Shown: piece after piece, positions 1 to 5,631 of the stretch
How positions within the stretch are numbered: the first letter of the stretch is position 1
Layout of the letters: each line of letters begins with the position of its first letter
DNA from: CAZONU01 sp965370045
GTDB lineage: Bacteria > Planctomycetota > SZUA-567 > JAKLDR01
Direction: 5' to 3'
DNA: 23,706 nt
Assembly: GCA_965370045.1 (NCBI GenBank)
Contig: CBDUSI010000072.1
Span: forward strand, 1 to 23,706
Made by a program: the position numbers and the translations under genes
Notes under the pieces: generated by a model
The model's database searches: none
Told to the model about the DNA's origin: nothing
Seen by the model: the letters and a program-made list of their open reading frames with translations, nothing else

Positions 1-83
1 AGCCTTGGCCATGCTCAGTCCCCCAATTCCCCGGTGAAAGGACGCTGCGGAGCGCTCCTCGTGACCTGGTGAAGCCGCCCGCC

Positions 84-107
84 GTGGCTGGGTTCCGGCC
101 CGGCCAC
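84..107. other. Hairpin in tandem repeat copy 1
   Basis: GTGGCTGGG (84-92) pairs with CCCGGCCAC (99-107) across a six-base loop TTCCGG, giving nine pairs with one G-T wobble. It has no flanking T-run on either strand. Confidence 0.6.
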
Positions 108-215
108 CTTAAGCCACTGCTCTTGCTATAACAGCCTTGGCCATGCTCAGTCCCCCAATTCCCCGGTGAAAGGACGCTGCGGAGCGCCTCTCATGACCTA
201 GTAAAGCCGCCCGCC

Positions 216-239
216 GTGGCTGGGTCCCGGCCCGGCCAC
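216..239. other. Hairpin in tandem repeat copy 2
   Basis: This is the same nine-pair stem as in copy 1 (216-224 with 231-239). The only change is one base in the loop (TCCCGG), so both stem arms are kept while other parts of the repeat have drifted. Confidence 0.6.
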
Positions 240-262
240 CTTAAGCCACTGCTCTTGCTATA

Positions 263-383
263 CTTATGCCCCGCCAAGGCGCTCGTGTCAAGGTGGTTTC
301 GGCCCAGCGGCGGCGTTGTCGGCCTGGACCGCAAAACGGAACACCGCGAACGGCTCGACTGCTCACCTGTGTAGGGGAATCGC
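263..383. other. Gene-free stretch downstream of the PilZ gene
   Basis: This stretch lies between the tandem repeat and the stop codon of the PilZ gene. I see no coding signal, RNA gene or clear terminator. Open frames crossing it are antisense or out-of-frame shadows of the PilZ gene. Confidence 0.5.
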
Positions 384-1061
384 CTATCTGCGGCCGCCTT
401 CTTCCTCCAGCCACTTCCTGAGCAGTTTGCGGTCCTCGGGGCTCAGCCGCTTGGCCAACTCGTCGGGGTCGACGCCCGCCTCGCGCAGGCGGCGTTTCTT
501 GTCCTGGATCGCCCGCCGGGCCTCCCCACCCACCGCCTCCCGGCCGCGTTTCACCCACCCGGGCACCGCCCCGAACAGGCTCACCGCGACGAAGGTCAGG
601 GCTATCCCGGTCACCGCGAACAGCACAGCAACCGCGATCCGCTGGCGCTTGAGGCGCCGGGAGTGGCCGTCGAAGCGCCGGCGCACCGAGTCGTCGGCCT
701 CCTTCTCCCGATAGCGGTCCAGGAAACCGCCCAGCCGCGCGCGCTCGGCCGCGCCCACCTCCACGAAGCGCAGGGCCACATCGCAGCCCTCCGACCCGGC
801 GAAGACGCGCACCGGCCTGGCGGCGAAGAGGCACTGCCCATGCTTGCCGAGGTCCAGCTCCACGCTGAGCCGCGCCCGGCGGCCGAAGACCTCGCTGAAC
901 TTCCAGTCGGGAAAGCCTTCCAGCGCCAGGCAGGCCCCGCCGAGGCTGAGATCCTTGGCCCGGGCGCCCAGCTGGCCGTCCGGTCCGCAGCCCACCAGCC
1001 CCAAACGCGCCGGAACCTCCAGATCGAACCGGAAGTGCTTGCGCCGCTCGATGCCGAACAT
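384..1061 (-). CDS. PilZ-domain protein with C-terminal membrane helix (225 aa)
   Basis: PilZ domains bind cyclic di-GMP and relay it to motility, adhesion or polysaccharide export. Residues 6-105 form the PilZ domain. The two binding motifs are present: R7-x3-R11 in RRKHFR and D37-x-S-x-G-G in DLSLGG. Residues 142-166 are a hydrophobic helix, followed by a charged tail (about 170-225) rich in Lys, Arg and Glu. The layout therefore suggests a membrane-anchored c-di-GMP receptor, with topology unproven. The ATG is preceded by AAGGAGG about 12 bases upstream, a slightly long spacing. It is the last gene of the co-directional run, 61 bp after pyrE. No GGDEF or EAL gene is in the window, so the signal source must be elsewhere. 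The family call is firm; the pathway is unknown. Confidence 0.85.
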   Translation of the reverse strand: MFGIERRKHFRFDLEVPARLGLVGCGPDGQLGARAKDLSLGGACLALEGFPDWKFSEVFGRRARLSVELDLGKHGQCLFAARPVRVFAGSEGCDVALRFVEVGAAERARLGGFLDRYREKEADDSVRRRFDGHSRRLKRQRIAVAVLFAVTGIALTFVAVSLFGAVPGWVKRGREAVGGEARRAIQDKKRRLREAGVDPDELAKRLSPEDRKLLRKWLEEEGGRR

Positions 1062-1122
1062 TTTCCCGCCGGGCCTCCTTCTATAACAGTATGCCCCGGA
1101 TCGGCCCCGGAAGCAAGCCCCG

Positions 1123-1671
1123 CTAGTCGAAATCCTTCCGGGTGAAGATCGGCCAGAGCTCGGTGCCGGCGGCCTCGATGGCCTCGCGGCCGCCCTCCCG
1201 GCGGTCGACCAGCACGATCACCGCGGCTACCTCCACGTCCCACTCGCGGCGGATGGCCTCCAGGCCCCTGATGACCGACCCGCCGGTGGTGATGGTGTCC
1301 TCCAGGAGCACCACCCGGCCTCCCGCCGGCGGCTGGGGCCCCTCGACCTGCTTGCCGGTGCCGTGCTTCTTGGGCTCCTTGCGGACCAGGAAGCCGGAGA
1401 GGTCCAGGCCGCGCTCCCCGGCCAGGGCCACGGCCGCCCCGGTCATGGGATCGGCGCCCACGGGGATGCTCCCGACCGCGGCGATCTGCTTGCCGCGGAC
1501 CATCTCCAGCACGGCCTCGGCCACCAGGTACAGACCCTCGGCGTTGAGGGTCACCATCCGGCCGTCGAAGTAGAAGTCGCTCTTCTTGCCGCTGGCCAGC
1601 GTGAACTCCCCGTGGAGCACGCACCCGGCGACGATGGGCTTGAGCCGGGCCTTGATCTCTTCGAGCGTCAC
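1123..1671 (-). CDS. pyrE: Orotate phosphoribosyltransferase
   Basis: It converts orotate and PRPP to orotidine 5'-monophosphate, the fifth step of de novo pyrimidine synthesis, in the cytoplasm. The 182-residue length is normal for a short bacterial PyrE. The PRPP-binding signature VVLLEDTITTGGS is at 120-132. The mobile catalytic loop RKEPKKHGTGK is at 97-107. The substrate-side motif SGKKSDFYFDGR is at 28-38. Translation starts at GTG (1671-1669), supported by GGAGG about eight bases upstream; no in-frame ATG fits better. No other pyrimidine gene is nearby. It sits between a hydrolase-fold gene and the PilZ gene, 60-61 bp from each, so it is probably co-transcribed without being functionally linked. 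Confidence 0.95.
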   Translation of the reverse strand: MTLEEIKARLKPIVAGCVLHGEFTLASGKKSDFYFDGRMVTLNAEGLYLVAEAVLEMVRGKQIAAVGSIPVGADPMTGAAVALAGERGLDLSGFLVRKEPKKHGTGKQVEGPQPPAGGRVVLLEDTITTGGSVIRGLEAIRREWDVEVAAVIVLVDRREGGREAIEAAGTELWPIFTRKDFD

Positions 1672-1731
1672 GCGTTACCCTCCTTCCTGAAACCGATCAG
1701 CGAGGACATTGGCCTCGGCGACGGCCGACGG

Positions 1732-3444
1732 TTACCGGCCCTTCTTCTTACCGACGGCGGCGCGCGGCGGGCCCAGCTTCTCGATCCAGTTCAGTATCTG
1801 CGGGGTCCAGTCCGCCGAGTAGCGGTGGGCCACCTCCGGGGATATCTGCACGGAGATACCCTCCGGGTTCCAGGTGGCCAGCCACCTGGCGCAGTTCTTC
1901 ACCGCGGTGGGGGTTACCTTCTTGTCGCTCTGGCCGACCAGCAGCAGCACGTCGGTGGCGCGCAGCCGGCGGACCAGCTCCGGGGGCCGCTGCTTGAAGG
2001 CCCGCGCGCGGATGCGCTCGTCGGCCACGCCGCCCGCGGCGACGACGCCCCGCAGGCGGTAGCGCGGGAAGTCCGCCCCGTAGCCCAGCAGGAAGGCCGC
2101 CTCCGCGCCGGCGGCGTGACCGGCCAGGACCAGGCGGTCGCGCTTCAGCTTGTAGGTCCTGCCCAGAACCTCCAGCAGGCTGCCGAGCATGGCCCCGTCG
2201 CTGCGGGCGTTCCAGGTCCAGTCCCGCGACTGGGGAAAGATCAGCAGCAGCGGCCGGCGGCCAGCGCGCCGCTTCCAGTCCCGGAAGTAAGTCTCCGCGT
2301 CCGCGGCGGCCCCGTGCAGGAAGACCACCGGGGTGAGCGCGACGTCCTTCTTCAGCCTGCGGGGCGCCACCAGGAAGACGTAGCTGTCCTCCGGGACCAG
2401 GTCGATGCGCCGGCCGCCGCCTTTGGCCGCGGCCAGTTCCTTCTCGGCGGCGGCGAAGCGCGCGGCGAGCTTCAGGGCCGGCCCGCGGTAGCCCGTCGCG
2501 CGGACCTTCTCCGCAACGCGCTCGGCGCGGGCCACGTCCCGGGCGTCGATGGCCCGGAGCAGCTCACGCACCTCCCGGACCTGGGCGACGGCCTTCTGCA
2601 TGTCCTTCCCGGCGACCCCGCCGCTCCGGGCCAGGCGCAGCTCGTGCAGCCTCTCCCGCACGGTGTTCCCGCTCTGCGCCGCCCAGCGCTCCACCAGGGC
2701 CAGCACGGTGAAGTCTTTCGCGTCCAGCAGGTACTCCGCGCGGGCGTCGATGGCCGGCGTGCCCCGGGGGGCCCGGGGGGAGAGCTTGACCTCGCGGACG
2801 GCGATCCAACACTTCTTCTCCCCCAGGCGCGCGGCCCCGGCCAGCCGCCAAGTGATCAGGTAGTCCTCGGCGGTGCGCTCGACGGGCTGGCCGGCCGCGA
2901 GCCGGCCGGCGGGCAGCCGGGGCAGCTCCGGCACCGGCGAGAGCCGCAGGCGCAGCGTGCCGTCGCCGGCGGCGGGCTCTGCGCCGCGGGAGGAGAGCCG
3001 GCGGAGGCGCGCGGCCAGGCGGCGGCCGCCCGAGGGCCGCGCGCGCAGCGCGGCCCGGCAGTCGCGCCCGGCCTCCCGCGCGACGATCAGCTCGTCCTCG
3101 GAATGGAGCCAGGCCCGGGCCAGCCGCGCGTCGGCCGGTTCGAGGAGATCGGTGCGCCGCACCCGGTAGGTCCGGCTGGAGACCGGCACCGGCCGGCCGG
3201 CCATGCGGACCAGCACCTGCTCGCGCCGGACGCCCTCGTAGCGCAGGTGGCGGCGGAGTTCCGTTCCGTGGCGCGGGAGGATCGCGGCCCCGGGCGGCAG
3301 CGCCCTGAGGACCAGCTTGGGCAGCACCCGGGTGAGCTCGGTCCGGGGCGGGGCCGGCGGCGGGGGCGGGGGCTTCTCCCCGGCGCGCGAGGCGCCGGCG
3401 ACGGCCAGGAGCAGGGCCGGAAGGAGGTTGATTACCGTTCTCAT
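1732..3444 (-). CDS. Secreted alpha/beta-hydrolase-fold protein lacking the catalytic serine (570 aa)
   Basis: I chose the ATG at 3444 because it opens a clear signal peptide (MRTVINLLPALLLAVAGASRA, residues 1-21). The longer frame to 3486 adds 14 residues that spoil it. A proline run follows at 25-33. Residues about 35-360 are unassigned, Arg/Ala-rich and probably helical. Residues about 375-565 resemble the esterase/phospholipase branch of the alpha/beta-hydrolase fold, with VVFLHGAAAD as the oxyanion-strand motif and an LVLAGHAAGAEAA elbow. The elbow is GHAAG (442-446), so the GxSxG serine is Ala444. The candidate Asp507 (GQSDKKV) and His540 (VAHRYS) remain. This suggests a binding or scaffold role rather than hydrolysis, unless another residue serves as nucleophile. 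The STAS gene is 53 bp upstream. Confidence 0.75.
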   Translation of the reverse strand: MRTVINLLPALLLAVAGASRAGEKPPPPPPAPPRTELTRVLPKLVLRALPPGAAILPRHGTELRRHLRYEGVRREQVLVRMAGRPVPVSSRTYRVRRTDLLEPADARLARAWLHSEDELIVAREAGRDCRAALRARPSGGRRLAARLRRLSSRGAEPAAGDGTLRLRLSPVPELPRLPAGRLAAGQPVERTAEDYLITWRLAGAARLGEKKCWIAVREVKLSPRAPRGTPAIDARAEYLLDAKDFTVLALVERWAAQSGNTVRERLHELRLARSGGVAGKDMQKAVAQVREVRELLRAIDARDVARAERVAEKVRATGYRGPALKLAARFAAAEKELAAAKGGGRRIDLVPEDSYVFLVAPRRLKKDVALTPVVFLHGAAADAETYFRDWKRRAGRRPLLLIFPQSRDWTWNARSDGAMLGSLLEVLGRTYKLKRDRLVLAGHAAGAEAAFLLGYGADFPRYRLRGVVAAGGVADERIRARAFKQRPPELVRRLRATDVLLLVGQSDKKVTPTAVKNCARWLATWNPEGISVQISPEVAHRYSADWTPQILNWIEKLGPPRAAVGKKKGR

Positions 3445-3497
3445 GGTCCTGTCACATAGTAGCGCGCGGCAGGCGGAGAAGGACATGCGTACCCCGG

Positions 3498-3803
3498 CTA
3501 TTCCATTTCCTCCAGCTTGGCGGCGCTTTCCAGACCGGCGGCCCTGAGGGTGGTGGCGATGCGCTTCCCGGCGCGGACGGTGAGATGCTTGTCCCGGCGC
3601 CTGGCGCCCAGGCAGAGCTCGAGGACCAGCCCCACGTAGGTGCTGCAGATGTGGGTCATGCCGACCAGGTCGGCGATCAGCTCCTTCTCGTCCGAGTCCA
3701 GCAGCTCCTGGCAGGCGGCGTCGAAATCGACGTCGGTATCCGTGGAGAAGTTCCCGGCGAGCACCAGGTGCCCCCCCCGGACCTCGCAGACGTGTTCGTC
3801 CAT
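3498..3803 (-). CDS. STAS-domain protein, anti-sigma-factor antagonist-like (101 aa)
   Basis: STAS domains act in partner-switching cascades, typically binding an anti-sigma kinase and being controlled by phosphorylation of one Ser or Thr. The protein is a single STAS domain. Beta strands surround the motif THICSTYVGLVLEL (50-63), which corresponds to the DSSGLG loop of SpoIIAA; Thr55 falls at the usual phosphoacceptor position, beside Ser54. The start at ATG 3803 is preceded by AAAGGGA at good spacing; an upstream in-frame ATG at 3890 would add 29 low-complexity residues. A run of eight G on the coding strand (3771-3778) lies at codons 9-11. No anti-sigma kinase or PP2C gene is present here, so its partners are unknown. 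Confidence 0.8.
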   Translation of the reverse strand: MDEHVCEVRGGHLVLAGNFSTDTDVDFDAACQELLDSDEKELIADLVGMTHICSTYVGLVLELCLGARRRDKHLTVRAGKRIATTLRAAGLESAAKLEEME

Positions 3804-3919
3804 CTCGGTGTCCCTTTCCCCGGTGACGGGGCGGCCCCCCGGCCGCGCAACTGCTGCCGGCAATCTAGCCGCCGGCCGCCCGGGAGTCAAGCACGGTAGC
3901 GGTGGCGAGGGAGGACGGA

Positions 3920-3951
3920 GAAGGGCGGAAGACGATGATCTTCCGCCCTTC
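3920..3951 (-). terminator. 13-bp hairpin after the 529-aa gene
   Basis: A perfect 13-bp inverted repeat (3920-3932 with 3939-3951) encloses a six-base loop. It lies 31 bp past the stop codon of the gene ending at 3982 and 117 bp before the STAS start. On the minus strand a pyrimidine-rich but not T-rich stretch follows. It may therefore be a weak or factor-assisted terminator, or an mRNA 3'-end stabiliser. It marks the likely end of the large operon. Confidence 0.65.
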
Positions 3952-3981
3952 CGGAGGGACGATTCGCGTGCCGCCGCGCGG

Positions 3982-5571
3982 CTACTTCATGTTCACCGCG
4001 TTGACCAGCAGCTTCTCGGTGCCGGCGTTCTGCGAGTGGTAGTCCATGCCCATGACGATCACCCAGCCGCGGTGGACCTTGCGGGCCACGATGGCGCTGG
4101 CCGAAGTGTTGGTGTTCAGGGCCTGCTGACCCTTGAAAGTCGTCCCCGGGCGGTAGATCACGGTGGAGTTGGTCAAGGTGAAGGAGGCGCCGATGCCCTT
4201 GGAGATGGCCTTGCCCGCGGGAGTGCCGGTGAAGGCCAGGCTGCCGCTGCTGGAGGAGTTGATCCGCTGCACGTCGATCAGCCCGGCCTGGCGCAGGAAG
4301 AGGCACTGACTGGTCTCGGCCCCCAGGATCACGATGTTGCCGCCGCGGCGCAGGAAGGCCTCGGCCATGGGCTTGAGTTGGACGGCCAGGGCGTTGCTCC
4401 TGGAAGTGACCCACTTCTCCAGCTCGGGAATCACCAGCACCCGCGAGCGCATCAGCTCGCGCTTGAAGGCCTTGTCGAAGTTCTCGGTGAAGTTCTCGAC
4501 GATGGTGTGGGTCTTGCCCATGTGCTTCTTGAGGACGGCCACGGAGCGCGCGTACTCCTCGGCGCGGTCGCTGTACCGGCCCCAGACCAGTATGCGCCGC
4601 GAGCCGACCTGGCTGAGGAAGAGGAGATCGCCGGCCAGCGACAGCCGGGCCACCGCCGCCATCGGCAGGCTCATCTCCCCGCCGCGGGCCAGGGTGAAGC
4701 TGAAACGGCCGTCCTTGATGACCGGCTTGAAGCCCACCGCCGTCGAGCCGTTGGCCAGGATCACGCCGACCGCCTTGCCCTTGGGCTTGGCCGCGGGGGC
4801 CTCCCCCTTGAGGGTCGGGAAGACCACCGCGCGGATCGCGTCGGGGTTGCACCTGGCCTTCACCGCCCGGCCGCCGATCTCCAGCCAGCCGTCGTCGGCC
4901 TGCTTGAGGTCGCCGATCAGCAGGTCGCCCTCGGCGGTGACCACCACGTGGGCGTTCGCCCGCCCGATGGCTTCGGCCACCGGCTCGTCCGGCGCGGAGA
5001 GACTGACCACCTTGTCCAGGGGTATCTTGACCTTGCCGATCTTCTCGACGTCGAACTCCAGGTCCTTGGCGCCGCGCTTTAGCAACTTGCCCAGGTACAC
5101 CGTGCCGTCGGCGAGGCGCACCTGCTTGGCACCCGCCGGAGTGGACAGCATCCGGACGGCCGCGCGCGGGAAGGTGGCCAGGTCGCCGTCGACCACCTTG
5201 AACTTGATGGTCTTCTCGGTGAGGCCCACGAACCTGCCGTAGAAGAGCGAGCCGTTGCGCAGCCGGAGGGCGTCGGCCCAGGGCAGCGAGCGGCCCTGGG
5301 GCATCTCCAGCCGGGCCAGGCTCTCGACCTTGGTCATCTCAACCGAGAGGCGCCGGCCCGGCGCCATCCGCGAGGAGAAGGAGAGCTTGCCGCCCTCCAG
5401 GTCGTGGACCCGGCAGTGCAGGCGGTCACCGTTGGCGAAGACCAGGACCCAGTCGTACTTGGGCTTCTCCTGCCCGTCGCCCGCCTTCGGCGGCTCTCCC
5501 CCCGGCGGCTCGCCGGCGCGGGCCAGGCCCAGGCAGAGCAGGATCAGCAAGGCTGTCAGCTGGCGTTTCAT
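3982..5571 (-). CDS. Secreted protein with beta-rich repeats and GATase-like C-terminus (529 aa)
   Basis: No named family was recognised with confidence. A signal peptide occupies residues 1-19 (MKRQLTALLILLCLGLARA, cut before GEPP). Residues about 40-320 contain recurring short units of the form NGD-x-L-x-C/G, then a strand, then IPLxxVxxL, for example VFANGDRLHC, LRNGSLFYGRF, LADGTVYLGK and KIPLDKVVSL. Residues about 350-529 look like a class I glutamine-amidotransferase-like fold, with RVLVIPELEKW, a FLRRGGNIVILG strand and a final GWVIVMGMDY. I see no obvious catalytic Cys-His-Glu set, so it is probably a structural or ligand-binding version. The start has AGGAGG seven bases upstream and lies 60 bp after the two-vWA gene, so it is probably the last gene of the operon. 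Confidence 0.7.
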   Translation of the reverse strand: MKRQLTALLILLCLGLARAGEPPGGEPPKAGDGQEKPKYDWVLVFANGDRLHCRVHDLEGGKLSFSSRMAPGRRLSVEMTKVESLARLEMPQGRSLPWADALRLRNGSLFYGRFVGLTEKTIKFKVVDGDLATFPRAAVRMLSTPAGAKQVRLADGTVYLGKLLKRGAKDLEFDVEKIGKVKIPLDKVVSLSAPDEPVAEAIGRANAHVVVTAEGDLLIGDLKQADDGWLEIGGRAVKARCNPDAIRAVVFPTLKGEAPAAKPKGKAVGVILANGSTAVGFKPVIKDGRFSFTLARGGEMSLPMAAVARLSLAGDLLFLSQVGSRRILVWGRYSDRAEEYARSVAVLKKHMGKTHTIVENFTENFDKAFKRELMRSRVLVIPELEKWVTSRSNALAVQLKPMAEAFLRRGGNIVILGAETSQCLFLRQAGLIDVQRINSSSSGSLAFTGTPAGKAISKGIGASFTLTNSTVIYRPGTTFKGQQALNTNTSASAIVARKVHRGWVIVMGMDYHSQNAGTEKLLVNAVNMK

Positions 5572-5592
5572 GGTCTTTCCTCCTGTCCCTCG

Positions 5593-5618
5593 GCGGCCGG
5601 CGGAGTCGAGCCGGCCGC
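5593..5618 (-). other. Intercistronic GC-rich hairpin
   Basis: A perfect nine-base stem, GCGGCCGGC (5593-5601) with GCCGGCCGC (5610-5618), has an eight-base loop. It fills most of the 60-bp gap between the two-vWA gene and the 529-aa gene, just ahead of the latter's ribosome-binding site. There is no T-run. It could mark an mRNA processing point or tune translation of the downstream gene. Confidence 0.5.
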
Positions 5619-5631
5619 GCGTCGTCCCCAG

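Larger units (their letters stand above)
1..262. repeat. 132-bp tandem repeat, two copies
   Basis: Positions 1-130 recur at 133-262 with a period of 132 bp. By eye, 124 of 130 positions are identical and all six differences are transitions (copy-1 positions 56, 57, 61, 68, 71 and 94). Homology stops at 263. The left end coincides with the window edge, so more copies may lie outside. Each copy carries a strong hairpin. No T-run follows it, so it is not a standard intrinsic terminator. No convincing gene runs through the array. On the minus strand a short ATG-to-TAA frame of 11 codons (144-109) crosses the unit junction, but nothing supports its translation. Function is unknown. Confidence 0.9.

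Noticed and set aside
1..262. CRISPR array or group II intron fragment as an explanation of the tandem repeat
   Set aside because: There are only two contiguous units without spacers, and I could not find an intron domain V or catalytic core.
1363..3459. A 698-residue open frame on the plus strand
   Set aside because: It is antisense to pyrE and the hydrolase-fold gene, has the Pro/Gly/Arg/Gln-rich composition of a GC-rich shadow frame, and contains no domain.
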